From positions 1,874,340-1,938,339 of the forward strand of contig VJWN01000001.1 of assembly GCA_007644065.1 (NCBI GenBank): a DNA stretch of 64,000 nt, in the 5' to 3' direction. The first letter of the stretch is position 1. The number at the start of each line of letters is the position of its first letter. The notes beneath the pieces are model-generated. The model worked only from the letters and a program-made list of their open reading frames with translations. It was not told where the DNA came from and ran no database searches. The translations under genes were made by a program, and so were the position numbers. This document shows, piece by piece, positions 35,558 through 47,552 of the stretch. The stretch comes from Margaritispora aquatica. Taxonomy: Eukaryota > Ascomycota > Leotiomycetes > Helotiales > Discinellaceae.

Positions 35558-36341
35558 TTCGGGATATTTAATAAAACACTGATTATTTAAATGCCCTCTT
35601 TTATTACAAAAGTTACAGTGTTTTTTAATATTAGTCTTCGATTTATAGGACTTAGTATAAGCCTTATTCCCTTCTAAATCAGTAGACTTAATACGGCTTT
35701 CTTCGGATATAATTTCGGCTATTAAACGATTTAAATCGATATTATCGATATTTTTACCTAGTTCTTCGTATTTACGACTTATGAACGAGTCGAAGCTATT
35801 TGGTAATCCTTTAAATAGTAACCAAGAGACTATACTATTAGGTATAGGAGCTTTTAACTCTTTTAAATAATAATAACTAGATTGGATATTACTAGTATAT
35901 TCGTCTATAGTAGAGTAATTACTATAGTTATTATCGATAAGTTTATTAATATATCGACCAATAACTTCGAAATTAGACTCTCCGAAAGTATTCTTTATAG
36001 CGTTATATAGTTTTCGAGCTGTATTATATTCTTTAAACCTATCTATAATATCTATAGATATAATAGTTTTAAGAGCTCCTAAGGCTTTACGGGAATTACG
36101 CTCGTATTCACTTGATTTTTCGTAATATTTTACGGCTAATTCTTCGGTTCTAGGTTCTTCTTCTTTTTCACCTTTTGAATTAGTTCCTATTTCGTAATAT
36201 AGCCCTTTTTGAGGAGCTAATTCAGAACCGTCTATATACGGTATATAACCGTTTATTTCTAAAAAGAGGTTGGCGTTAAAAAGCTATTCTATATAATTAG
36301 AACGACCAACTAGCTGTTCCCTCTAAAGCTATTAAAGCCAT
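35558..36341 (-). pseudogene. Copia gag with zinc knuckle
   Basis: Starts at an ATG (36341, MALIALEGTASW) and contains gag-type helices (YNAIKNTFGESNFEVIGRYI, SWLLFKGLPNSFDSFI) and a CCHC zinc knuckle (HCNFCNKRGHLNNQCF) encoded at about 35620-35576. In-frame TAA codons near the start show damage. Confidence 0.8.
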
Positions 36342-37246
36342 TTTATATACTTACGTATAAAAGTATAAAAGGTATAAAAAGTATAAAAATACTAATTTTA
36401 ACCTAAACACTACTAATATACTAAAAGTATAAAAAATATAAAAGTATAAAAGTATAAAACTCCTCGGGAAACTATTATAGTTCCGTTGGTATATAGCTTT
36501 TAAAATACTAATTATAGTATATTTTCGTAAAAAACGTAAATTTACGTTATTACTATACTATAGTATTTATACGAAGATTTGGTTTTCTATCGTAAAGTAA
36601 TACTATAGGTTTTAAGGTATAATTATAGGATATATAATATCTTTATAAAAAACGATATAACCCCTTAATAATATACATATAAATATAGTAATAAAAAGGT
36701 GTATTTATAGACTCGCCGGTCTATATACTAGAGTGTTTCTGAGAGGATACTAGCTCTAGTTTATCCTAGGAATGTATATAAGGTAAATTAATCGTTATAA
36801 AACGTATATAATTTCTAAATATAACTTAGTTTTAGACTTTAAACGTTATACCTTTAATTATAAACTAGTCTCCTTATAGAAGGGAAGTCTAGCGAATAGA
36901 AGTATAGGCCTTTTAGTATACGAAAATACTTATAATACCCGCTATAGGTCGCGTATCGCTTTTTATAAACTCTAGAGCTAATAGATTATTTACTCTTTAT
37001 TAGTTAGCCGTAAGGACTTTTAGATTAATAAAAGTTCATAGTCTTTTATTAAATATTAAAAAAATTAGTTAAATAAATAAAAAGGTTATTTAAATAAATT
37101 ATTTTAAAATAATAACTTATTAATTCTTTTTTTCGTAAAAGTAAACGGAAGTTCAAAGATTCGGATATAGAATTAACGTAATTCCGTAGCTTTTAATTGG
37201 TTGAAAATAGCGCTAGACCGTAATTGGTCCAAAGAGGCTTATAACC

Positions 37247-37627
37247 TATAGACAGGGAAAAACCTAATCAGAAACAAAAGTCTAGGGTAAGGTAGATGTG
37301 AAGGTAAAGACTTGAATTGAACTTAGTGAACTAAAGAGCTATTCTCTCTAGTAATATAGAACTATAATAGATGCCTAAGGCAGTAACTAAACTAGCGGTA
37401 TATACTAACTAGCGGTATATATAGCGGTATCTATAGCGGTGTATAAGTGGCTTATAGCGGTGTATACGTATCTAACTAATAGTAGAGCTAATACTTCCGA
37501 TAACCCGAGTAACTAGTACTAATATAGTAGTTTTATACTAACTATAATAGGAAATAAAAGACTATAGTATATAAGCTTTAAAGCTAAATATAACTATTTA
37601 ATATATGGCTTATTTAAAACCAATAGA
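37247..37627 (-). repeat. Copia 5' LTR (LTR C)
   Basis: Matches LTR B from the CAGGGAAAAACC end through CTTATTTAAA at the other end, with internal deletions. Its first bases (TATAGACAGGG) differ from TGTAAGCAGGG by several transitions, so the terminal dinucleotide is damaged. Confidence 0.8.
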
Positions 37628-37639
37628 CTCGGACTCCGA

Positions 37640-37908
37640 AGTAGGTCTAGCCCTACTATATTATAAATACTTAGTATAATTAATAGTACTAATTTTATAA
37701 TAATCGGATAAATTAATTATACTGATTGCTACTTTAGATATTTAATATAGTTCTATATAGTTAAAAAAATAGCTTTCTAGTTTATTAAATTTAATTTAAA
37801 TTCGTTTATCTTTATATCTAACTTACCCTAGACTTTTATATCTATTTAATTTTAGACTTTTATTTTTAATTAGGTTATTCTCCAACCTACGGTTTTTCCC
37901 TACCTATA
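37640..37908 (+). repeat. Inverted Copia LTR fragment (LTR D)
   Basis: Reverse-complement relation to LTR A-C: contains AATAGCTTTCTAGTTTATTAA, CTTACCCTAGACTTTTAT and CCTACGGTTTTTCCCT. Strongly AT-shifted, hence probably older or more heavily mutated. Confidence 0.8.
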
Positions 37909-38059
37909 TTGTATTATCGTAGTAGGTCTAAATTGCGTCCGATCTTAAAGCTCTTTTAAGTTCTGTATAAACCGTATTCCTATATCTTAATAGACTACTA
38001 GTACTTAGGTTTATCTTTTATCTATATTTTCTAGTATATCCCTATACTAGGCCCGTATC

Positions 38060-38298
38060 ATAAAAGTATAAAAAGTATAAAAAGTATAAAAAGTATAAAA
38101 AGTATAAAAAGTATAAAAAGGATAAAAAGTATAAAAAGTATAAAAAGTATAAAAAGTATAAAAAGTATAAAAAGTATAAAAAGTATAAAAAGTATAAAAA
38201 GTATAAAAAGTATAAAAAGTATAAAAAGTATAAAAAGTATAAAAAGTATAAAAAGTATAAAAAGTATAAGAAGTATAAAAAGTATAAAAAGTATAAAG
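38060..38298. repeat. Minisatellite, 10-bp unit TAAAAAGTAT
   Basis: About 23-24 nearly perfect tandem copies of TAAAAAGTAT with rare single changes (for example AAGGATAAAA near 38118 and TAAGAAGTAT near 38270). Short runs of the same motif occur in the Copia leader at 36358-36460. Confidence 0.95.
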
Positions 38299-39275
38299 AA
38301 TTAGTATATATATATACTTTAATATCTTATATAACTACTTTTTAAACCGTTAGGTATTTACTCAAAAAGATATCTATAGGACTTTATTTTATTCGATTTT
38401 TAAAGCTACTAGTATATCTATAGCTATTTCTCAAAATAGAAATCGTTCGAATATTATAAGGTATTTCAGTGAGCTTATAGAGCCTCCTCCCACGATATTT
38501 GAGAACTTTTGTCTCCCGTTTTTCGTACCTCGAAATTTCTCAAACTTATAGGCGATAAGTAGTGTAATACTAAAAAGCCAGCTGTATATGTGGTGTATAC
38601 TAAGATTGGAAAAGTATGGATGCATTATAGCCCGAGAATGGAAATACTCGAAGCTTTTGCCACGACGGGTTCCAACACGGGGTACAAGAGCCGTTGGGAA
38701 AGAAGAAATTCGATGAATCTGTCTTGAATCTGTCTGAGATTAGGCAGTGGGGGCTGACTCAGGGTTGACTCAGCTGCCCCTTAGGGGAGGGACATGGTGT
38801 GTAGGGCCTAAAGAAACACTCTAGTAGATTACTAATTTTTACAGCTTAATTCCTATATTCTTTAGAAAATACTTAATGCTTTTCCAAAATATTAAGTATA
38901 GGCTTCTTTGCTAAGCTTTGTATGGTTACGCACGAAGCTATGGGTTAAACAAGCTTACCAAAAATTGGGGCAAGAGACCTATTGTCTCAAAAGCCGATGA
39001 TAATGGGATAACATTCAGACATTTCACGTAATCTACTGCGGCCGTATCCTTATCAGAACCATATTTGGGATAGAAGTGGGTTCATAAGACACAATACTGG
39101 TCTAGACCGAACACAAATAAGTACTTCTAGAATGGCCGGAGACATCTCTTCAGGTCTGTGTGGGGGAAAGATGGAAGGAACTTTCTTTGAATCGGTCGGA
39201 CTTCAAATATATTAAGAGATCACCCAAATTGACTTCCTGTTCCCTAAGCTATTCAAATCATACTCACTTGCTATA
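38299..39275. other. Intergenic, no gene seen
   Basis: Transition from AT-rich repeat DNA to normal composition at about 38.6 kb, then the promoter of the aspartic protease gene. No coding segment recognised. Confidence 0.45.
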
Positions 39276-41531
39276 ATGTCGAGGTACCTTCTTTCGGCTT
39301 TGATAATCGTTGAAGTGGTGTTGGCATACCAACTACCTCAACCACATTATGTGAAACCTAATGTCGTGCCCATTGCCATTGCTGCTGCAGCAGCTCCAGT
39401 CAAAGGTCCAGGATTTTTGGCTATGAATGTGCATAAAAAGAACCCTCAAATCAAAAGAGTCAAGCGACAGTTGTCAAACCCTCTGAGGAATGACATCTCT
39501 GGATATTCTATACTCTGTATGTTCACCGGCAATTTTCCGTATGCTGGAAGCTAATATGCCGTAGTATCCGTTGGAAACCCAGGTCAAAATGTCGAACTTG
39601 ATATTGATACAGGGTCCAACGAGATGTGGGTGAATCCTAATTGCGCAAACAGCTACTATCCAGCTGGATGTGTTGCCAATGGTTTCTATAATGCCTCGAA
39701 GTCATCCACTAGCCACAATCTCACAACATCATTTACTATCAGATATGGTCTGGGAGACACTACAGGAGTCTATTACACCGATGATGTCTACCTAGGTGGT
39801 AAGTCACAACATATTCCCAATTAATTGATTTCACACTAATCTACTTGACAGGCGCCAAGATTACTCAGCAGCAGTTCGGGGTAGCAACTGGAAGCACAGA
39901 TATGATGCAAGGAATATTGGGAGTTGGATGGGGATACGGCTTAACCACGCCATACTTTAACTTTATCGATTCATTAAGCTCTCAAGGCCTGACCTATAGC
40001 CGAGCGTTCAGTCTATACCTTGGTAGCATTGATGCGGTGACAGGTACCTACCCTTGCCCTCTAATTGCTACTGATATCTTCTAACTCCAAGTAGGAACCG
40101 CTATCTTCGGAGGTATCGATAGCAAGAAGTTCAGTGGAGTATTGGAGAAGCGACCTATTATTCCTTACAGCCAAGCCCCTGATCGCTATCCAAGGTAGTT
40201 GGAATCTTTTAAATTCTTACCCACACCGCTCTAATTGCATGCAGATACTGGATTTATTTGAACTCTATCAGCATTACTCTCCCAGACAGCACAGTTTCGA
40301 CAATAGTTACTGCCCCAGGAATGATGCAGCCCGTCTTCCCAGACAGTGGATCAACTTTCTCATATCTCCCTCCAGAGCTCTTCAATGCCATGATAGCTCT
40401 ATTTCCGCAAGCAGTCAATCGCGGAGGCATGTATATTCTTCCATGTTCCATGAGAAGCTTAGCTGGCTTCATCAATTTTGGTTTTGGGAGCACGACAATC
40501 AAGGTATCTTACCGCGAGTGGATCTGGTTTGACGGTGCATATTGTTATTTTGCCGCACTCCCTAACAACCAGTTCTATATTTTGGGAGACAGTTTCATGA
40601 GAAGCGCTTTCGGTGAGTCTGTCATGACACTACAAACCACTTTGCTAACAGATGAATAGTTGTCTTTGATCAGGATAACGCCAATGTTCATATTGCTCAA
40701 GCGGCCAATTGCGGAACAAACATTATGGCAATTGTCACTGGCGCCTTTGCCGTTCCTTCTATCACCGGAGATTGCACGCCTCAGGTGGCAACTTCAACTT
40801 CAACTTCGACTCGACAAAGCTCAAGTACGCCAATCATTACATCAAGTCTCAAGCTTACAACTGCTTTCTCATCCTCATCTTCTTCACTCTGGTCTAGCGA
40901 CTCGACTTCTCGTATAACATCCAGCTCCGTTCCCATCAGCTCATCTTCCCGAAGCGCCGCTCCCTCGTCGCTTGTCACCACCACAACTGATACAACTTCA
41001 ACCTCGAAACCCACTGTTTTATCTTCATCCCCTCCCTCGAGTAGCTCGAAACCAGTACTATCTTCAGCTTCGTCTTCAACCCGTCTCTCGAGTAGCTCAG
41101 CAATCCTACGATCTTCATCTACATTAAGTCCACCCTCGAGTAGCTCGAAACCAGTACTATCTTCAGTTTCGTCTTCAACCCGTCTCTCGAGTAGCTCAGC
41201 AATCCTACGATCTTCATCTACATTAAGTCCACCCTCGAGTAGCTCGAAACCAGTACTATCTTCAGTTTCGTCTTCAACTCGTCTCTCGAGTAGCTCAACA
41301 ACCCTACGATCTTCATCTACATTAAGTCCACCCTCGAGCAGCTCGAAACTAGTACTATCTTCAGTTTCGTCTTCAATCAAGAGCAGCTCCTCTTTTATTC
41401 CTCCTTTCTCAAGTAGCTCTGCTACTCCTACCTCCAGCTGTAGAGTCACCTCACTCGTCACCACTACTATCTTTTCCACCATCACAATGTCCTCCTTTGG
41501 TATATGCACCCAGATTGGACAAGTATTTTAA
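39276..41531 (+). CDS. Secreted aspartic protease (A1) with Ser-rich repeat tail
   Basis: Six exons: 39276-39516, 39565-39798, 39852-40043, 40092-40194, 40245-40612 and 40660-41531; phases agree and give 669 aa. Signal peptide (MSRYLLSALIIVEVVLAYQL), a propeptide ending in a Kex2-like site (KRVKRQ), then the pepsin fold with both catalytic Asp residues in DIDTGSNEMW and FPDSGSTFSY. The catalytic part ends near residue 410. The last 250 residues are Ser/Thr-rich, include three 33-residue repeats, and would be heavily O-glycosylated; this resembles yapsin-type or cell-wall-bound proteases. I see no clear GPI-anchor signal at the C-terminus. A long antisense frame here is a by-product of the Ser repeats. 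Confidence 0.93.
41034..41375 (+). repeat. In-frame 99-bp tandem repeats in protease tail
   Basis: Three full units (41034-41132, 41133-41231, 41232-41330) and a partial fourth. Each starts CCCTCGAGTAGCTCGAAACC and encodes 33 residues rich in Ser. Units 2 and 3 are almost identical, which suggests recent expansion. Confidence 0.95.
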
Positions 41532-42615
41532 ATCTTGTATATATAAAGACATAAGGATATGGGGTTGTGGTGAGGGGTTCAGTTCGATTCCAATAGCCAT
41601 CAACTGCACTTGAATACGTGGCCATATGATATCAAGTGGGGAGTCGAGCCCGTATAACTATACGCATAGAATGGAGCTGTTTATCTACTTCCAGCATTTA
41701 AGGCCAATATGTGTGCTAAGTGAAAATAGCCCTTTTTTTTAGCGGCATCATGTGTGATATCCAGACCGAAACACTAAAAGACTCACTATTAGTTTCGCAT
41801 GATATCTCAAATTTCGGCCGTGACAAATTTGAAGACCCTTTATGTGTACGAATAACATTAATTAAACGCTGGGTATTGGTTGTGAAATATCTACCAGATT
41901 TTTAAAGGGGGGTGGGGGCAAAAGCCTTTCGCTATCTCCACTTCATCCGTCATACTCAGGAACTGACGATATTTGGCACCTGGTTAATACCTGAAGATGC
42001 GGCCTCTTTCTACAATGCCGTCTTTACAGGCCACAAGGTACAAGCGTGGCGGATCATTGAATATAAAGAATATTGATTTAGTGGGGGTTTCCAGGATTAC
42101 ATATCTAAAGCTTTGGCCTCTTTCTTGTTGACCTTGATTTGCCTTTCGTGTGCCGTCTTTTCTGTCCCGTCCTCTAGTGTCCTGTCAGATCTCGGATCTC
42201 AATATGTTGGATCTTACGCCATTTTTCAGCTGCCCGTGCTCCCTTGCTTTGATTGTGGAGGGGGTGGCTTCTTCCCGAGAGTCAAAGTATCAAAGTGTGC
42301 TTGAAAAAGAAAGAAAACGCGAAGTGGAAGCCACTAACACCAAGTCTTTTGTCTCTCATTGGTGCTACCAGAACAATGTGGTTGATCTCTACATCCCCAA
42401 CACAACGAATGTTAACTAAAATTACCTACATATTGAAAGGTTCAATTGGTCGACATGGACTGACCGCAGCTCATGGCAAAGGTATATTTGTCCTGGTCCC
42501 TCCCCAAGGGGGTTAATGGCATGATTCCCATGTGGTTCTTCAACAGACACTTCTTTATACCAGTCCAACAAGTAATTCGTCCCTTTGTCCAATACATTCA
42601 TTTCCTGTGAGCAAA
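41532..42615. other. Intergenic / upstream region, no gene seen
   Basis: Upstream region of the RGS gene. Frames at 42113-42516 have no domain pattern; they could be 5' leader. Confidence 0.4.
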
Positions 42616-44146
42616 ATGCGGAGCGTACTACTCTACCGCCGGCCCGTATATACAACTTCATCCACATCAAACACACCTTCCATTGGATCGAGAACATCAG
42701 GCTCTGAGCCAATTTCCAGTGTTAGCAGTCACTCAAATGGAATCCCAGAAATGCTCTCATTTGATCGAATTATCGCTGGTGGAACCTGTCCAGTAAGGTT
42801 GTAATGTATTCACCAGTGCACTTAAGCTAATCTCATGTTTAGCCATGTACATTACAGGATTTCATGGACTATCTTAAATATATCGAGCGTGCTGCAGAGC
42901 ATCTACAGTTCTTCCTTTGGTTCCGTGGCTATTTGGAGAGGTTCGAAAAACTGAATCGTAATGAGAAGGCTTTGTCACCAGAGTGGACCGAAAGCAACCA
43001 AAGGGATGCTTTAGAGGAATGGAGGAAGGCTCAAGCAGACATTCGGAAAAGGCGGCCAGCGAACGCTGTCACTGAGATTCTCAATGGGACCATCTTTGGC
43101 AAAGAATCAGCCTCCATTCCTGTAGTAGGAACCAACAATCCATTCAACACCCCACCATCTAGTTCACATGGTCGTTCTAATTCCCACAATACCAACGCTT
43201 CTCGCCCCAATGAATCAGATGCTGGCATGCAGAAAGGGAGGGTTTCGTCTCCCTGGGAATCATCTGGTGACTTCCAGGAGCGGTTCCCAAGATCAGAAGA
43301 TGCTGTCGCTTCGGTTGCTTCCGAGACCTTTAAGAACGCAGGGCTTGCACAACCATGTTTGTGATATCATTCTGCAACTGTCTCATACACTGAGCTGACA
43401 TCCACACAGTTACGATCCAGCCATTTCGAAGGGAGATCGAACATGTCCTCCAGACCTATTTCGCCGACGGATCTCCTCGCGAGCTCAATATCTCCGCTGT
43501 TCAACGCAAAACCTTGTTGAAAGCTCTCGAGACCACCACACATCCCTCTGCATTTCGTGATGTAGCCACCGATATTGAAATGGTTCTTCGAACCCAACTA
43601 CATCCGAACTTCATCAGATGGGCCATTTGTAACGGTAACCGACCTCGTGTCATCTTCGCTCGTGGCCTTGGAATATTCCTCATCGTCGTCGGTATGCTCG
43701 TTGAGTTACTGATAACGCTGAGTAGTATTGGGAGAGGCTGGCGCGTACTTGGTGCTATTGGTCTGGTTCTCGGCATGTCCACCTTGTTCGCAGCCTACAA
43801 AGGCATGTGCGTTGTTTTGCACGGCCTACATCATCGACATCTTAGACCTTGGGAGCTGTTCGCCGATGCGGAAAATGGTAAGAGCGATGGCTCCCACGCA
43901 TACAACATGCGCGAGTCAGTTGATAGCGTACAATCCAGCAATTCTTACGAGGACTTACCGTGGGTTGTGAAGTACCAGAAGCGTAATATCATTCGGAAGA
44001 TCTTCGATCGCGAGGTCTGGATCCAGGAGCCAGCCTTGAGACAGATCCAGGATATTATCTTTTTGCAATCAATACTTTTTTCTTTGTTAGGCGCCGCCAT
44101 AGTAACTGCTGTTTTTGTGGCTGTTCCCAAGGGTGGATATATTTGA
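42616..44146 (+). CDS. RGS-domain protein with C-terminal transmembrane helices
   Basis: Three exons: 42616-42792, 42843-43356 and 43410-44146; phases agree and give 475 aa. A short basic N-terminus is followed by an RGS domain split by a long low-complexity insert: the first half has LSFDRIIAGGTCPPCTLQDF and AAEHLQFFLWFRGYLERFEK, the second QPFRREIEHVLQTYF and HPSAFRDVATDIEMVL. Membrane helices follow (GLGIFLIVVGMLVELLITL, a second at GAIGLVLGMSTLFAAYKG, and a third at the C-terminus). The family should accelerate GTP hydrolysis on G-alpha subunits, here tethered to a membrane. I do not assign it to a named fungal Rgs subgroup; Rax1-like proteins have a comparable layout. Confidence 0.88.
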
Positions 44147-44405
44147 CACCATTACCTGAGCATTTGGTCATTTGGTGGGTTTTAGAAGTCATGCAGGGAA
44201 TTTTGCAAAGGGTTGTCTTATGTTGAAAAATACCCGCCATTCCTGTTCCAGATATATTATCATGGACGGAATGGTCGCCATAACGAGCTGTGACATTTTA
44301 TGGGGTTTGCCTTGAATTAGTCGGGTCAAGGTTTCATTAAACTGTGTATATCGATTTCTTGATGTCAGAAAGAAGGAATATTAAGTACTCGTTAGATTTA
44401 ACTTC

Positions 44406-45342
44406 TTACTCGTCATATACAAAAGAAATACCACCGCTTATTCCACATGGGGCTACACTAATATGGGTTTCACCACTATATTCCTTAATGACCAGCTCGC
44501 CCAGCTTGTTGCTTTCTGATAGCTTTTCGTACAATGCGACAATATTATCACCGGTACAAAACATTCTTGCCATTTTCTCCTCTCGCGCAAAGCTCTCATC
44601 AGACTGCCGCTTTCGCCTAACTGGCTGCTGCTCCTCTGAGCCGTAAGAAAGGACAAGCTTCTTTTTGCTGTCACCTACCCATTTTGTCTCTTCCCTCCCG
44701 ATGTATTTTGCATTCCACCAAATGGAAGGGCTGATTGCAATATATGTATCGAACATATCAGAGTGGGTGAATAGTACATGAAGTGCAAACAGGCCACCGT
44801 ATGAGTGTCCCATCAGGATACTCTTCTCAACCACAATTCTTGGCAGGGCGTTGCTTTCGACGAACGGCTTCAGTGTGTCTTGGATAAAAGCCACCAACCT
44901 GTCAGCACCCCCGTATTCCTGATCGGACGTCTTGCTATCGCCACCTGCAGGTGGCTCGATCATTTCACATGGTGGCGTGAGATCCAATGATCTTTCAGGG
45001 GCCCAAAGCCAGTGGTTCTTGATAGGATAACCGATACCAACAACCACAACGTCGGTGGCATCCGCGTTCAGAAGGGCTTTCCGTCGAACATCTTCCATTG
45101 TGGTATGGAAATATGCATTGCCGTCCACAACATATCTGTACCCCGACATCAGTGCATGCATGCATCAATCTTGGAGGTTTGACTCACAACACGTTCACAT
45201 TTCTTGGCTTGGAGTCTATCGAGTCCTCAGCCTTCCATGTCAACGGCCACGAAACAAATATTCGATATGTTATACCGTGTATTGATTCGATGTCTTGTTG
45301 CAAGGTGTTGGCAACGGGGATTTCGGTGAATGACTCGTGCAT
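44406..45342 (-). CDS. Esterase-D-family hydrolase (possible siderophore esterase)
   Basis: Two exons on the minus strand: 45342-45188 and 45135-44406, giving 294 aa; an in-frame upstream start at 45435 would add 31 residues, but the family length fits the shorter form. Alpha/beta-hydrolase features: catalytic Ser in MGHSYGGLFAL, substrate-side motif AISPSIWWN, and a C-terminal His in SGETHISVAP. The arrangement (early YVVDGNAYF strand, VVVGIGYP, LDLTPP) is that of the Fes/IroE-like group, which in fungi includes triacetylfusarinine hydrolases EstB/SidJ. No signal peptide, so intracellular. Release of iron from a siderophore is an inference; no siderophore biosynthesis gene is seen nearby. 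Confidence 0.87.
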
Positions 45343-45878
45343 TTTGACACTGGCCCACTCTTGTCCGAATGTGAAGGTCGAGATAGCAATGAGACAATCA
45401 GTGCAACGACAATTGTCGTGAAGTTCCGAGAACACTATCTTGCTCTTTGAATGAAAGATATTTAGAGGAGATCAATTATCTTAGGTTTTGAATGTGCAAT
45501 GGAAGATGAGCATTTCTATATGCCAATTACCCCACCTTGGGGCCTTGTTGGCCAAGCCCGTTTCGTGTAAGCTGCCAATACTTCACCTAGCTTCCTTCCC
45601 ACGATTATCAGATACAGTAAGACTCAATGCTTCGAAGCTCCGCTTAGCTACGCGTAGCGTATCAGAATCAAGACACTCGTACATACAGTCCAATGGAAAT
45701 GACATTCTGTATCAATCAAGTGTGATGGACATCTAGCGACTTCTTTCCAAGTTGACTTCCTCAGCAGGAAAGAGACGGATTTCAAGATAGCAATTACGAT
45801 CTATATGCTTTTTATCTATCCATTTAACTCTGAAGTTCAGCTTCGGAATATCCATGACAAAGCTGGGCAGCCAACCCC
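45343..45878. other. Intergenic, no gene seen
   Basis: Contains the esterase promoter and the 3' end of the following regulator gene. No coding segment recognised. Confidence 0.4.
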
Positions 45879-47080
45879 TCAGATATCCAACCTGTCTGAA
45901 GTCCACCCAATATCTTTCGTCAGAGACTCGAGGAATCTCGCTTGGAGCCCATCTTCACCAATGCAAGCAATCAAAAGTACCTTTTGAAATCCTTCCATGT
46001 CAGCTTCAGCAGGAAATCCATCCCATACACGTGAGAAATCATAGTAGCTCATCACCTCTGGTGCTCTTCCGGAGGTAGCCAGCATCCACTCTACTTCCGA
46101 CTTGACTTCCCAAAGATTCCCACGTACCGTGACTGGAAGGCCAGCCATATCCGGAACTCTGTCGCAGTAGCCACTTTGGAATGCATGGTACACGCCTTGG
46201 AAGAAGAGAGCCATGAGTGTGGTTCGTCGTACACTCTCAACGAAAAGCCATCTCCGGTATGGCGAAGATTGCATGGAGAGAGGGAGTTCCTGCTCGTTAC
46301 GTTGTTTGAGCTGTCTTGTCAATGTGTCAAGGATGGGGAATTGTGACTCTGCAGTGCTGCGCTGTCGAATGTCGCCGTCGAAGAGACGAACGATTTGGTA
46401 CATGATGAGAGCCTGTACTGATGCTAAGTTGTCTTCGAGAGAACAATAGCTTGACCTTAAAAGGAGATCATTGACCTTGCTGGATAGAATACTGAAGACC
46501 ATGTTCTCGTTTGTGGTTGTTTTGGATAGGTAAGAGGCACATATCAGATAGGCATCTTGCAAATTTTGGGGAAGATCTTCCTCATATAGACGAGAACTGA
46601 TGAACGGAGTATGACCATACTGGACCAAGCTCGTGATATAGCCTTTGAAATGTTGCGCCAGGGAGTCGAGTTTATCTTTGCTGAGATAAACAGTCCTCGG
46701 TGGCACCAACATTGGACTGAGAAGGTCGTCGAATAAGTATGTAGGGGTGAGAGGGTTAGCAAATGTATATCCTAGGTGGTCAAACATAGATTCAAAGGAT
46801 GGTGGTGCAATAGGCAACAGAGGTTCCCCAGAATCTACTGAAAGTGCGGTATACCTTCTAGGCTGGAGAAGAAGTTAACCATTATTTCAAAGACAGTTAC
46901 CTTTGATTGCAAGCAAAAGACACGCCTCAGGACTATGAAGGTACTTACATAGTTACAAATCACGCCTCTGGTTTGACATCGGTAGCAGGGTGTCTGGAGA
47001 TCACACCTCCTCTTCGCCTTGACGCAAGCAAAGCATGATTTCCTACGAGTGGATACTTGTTGTGGTAGTGATAGCTCCAT
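45879..47080 (-). CDS. Zn(II)2Cys6 transcription factor
   Basis: Two exons on the minus strand: 47080-46949 and 46862-45879, joined in phase, 371 aa. The start at 47080 (MELSLPQQVS) lies just before the zinc cluster. The six cysteines are in CFACVKAKRRCD and CYRCQTRGVICNY, followed at once by PRRYTA after the splice. The rest is helical with no classic long fungal transcription-factor middle-homology domain recognised. At 371 aa it is a short member of the class. It would bind CGG-type sites in the nucleus; the adjacent esterase is in the same orientation and could be a target, which is only a guess. Confidence 0.9.
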
Positions 47081-47552
47081 GCTGTTTGGGAGGCTCAGCA
47101 TATATGAATGTGAATGTACCAAGTGAGTGGGAAGAAGCATGAGCGGAAGTCAGAGCGGATTTCATGCGGGCAAAATCACCAAGGCGTGGAAACTAGGCTG
47201 GAGTGGGATGAATTTATGGAGCCAAACTCGGAGATAGCGGAGCTCCCTGCTTAAGCGAGTGGAACTCCACCTCGACTCCTTCATACCCGCTTACATACCC
47301 GCGACCGCTTACACAGTATGTCAGATTCTTGTTTGTATGGCATCAAGAAGGTAGTTTGCTACTGATATAACCAAATGTGCAGTCTTGTTACTAAACATCC
47401 CGATTGAAAAGCTCAAACATGAAAGGCATAAGTACCACGAGACTCTCACAATGTTCTGCACTAAATCATCCCTCATCATTAGGAACTCATTTAGCAATTG
47501 CAGAATAGTAACCACTGCTTCATTTCCCCCAAGATTCAACAAACTTGCAGCA
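47081..47552. promoter_or_regulatory. Divergent upstream region
   Basis: Separates the divergent Zn2Cys6 and ABM-like genes; no specific site is called. Confidence 0.35.

Larger units (their letters stand above)
31379..37627 (-). mobile_element. Ty1/Copia LTR retrotransposon, RIP-damaged
   Basis: An AT-rich element transcribed on the minus strand, bounded by direct LTR copies at 31379-31879 and about 37247-37627. In its own orientation the lower LTR starts TGTATTAG just after a purine run (AGGGGA) and ends CTTACA, the canonical TG...CA. Coding order on the minus strand is gag, protease, integrase, reverse transcriptase, RNase H, which defines the Copia superfamily. The coding frames carry many TAG/TAA codons at Trp and Gln sites, consistent with RIP, so the copy is inactive. 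Confidence 0.92.

Noticed and set aside
38060..38298. CRISPR-like array
   Set aside because: The unit is 10 bp with no spacers; it is a plain minisatellite in a eukaryotic sequence.
39517..39564. Frame break in the protease gene read as a lesion
   Set aside because: A normal 48-nt intron with GTATGT donor, GCTAAT branch site and TAG acceptor joins the exons in phase.
40781..41509. Long antisense open frame (242 codons) opposite the protease tail
   Set aside because: It is a by-product of the Ser-rich repeats: its Glu/Val-rich product mirrors the sense repeats, with no start context or domain.
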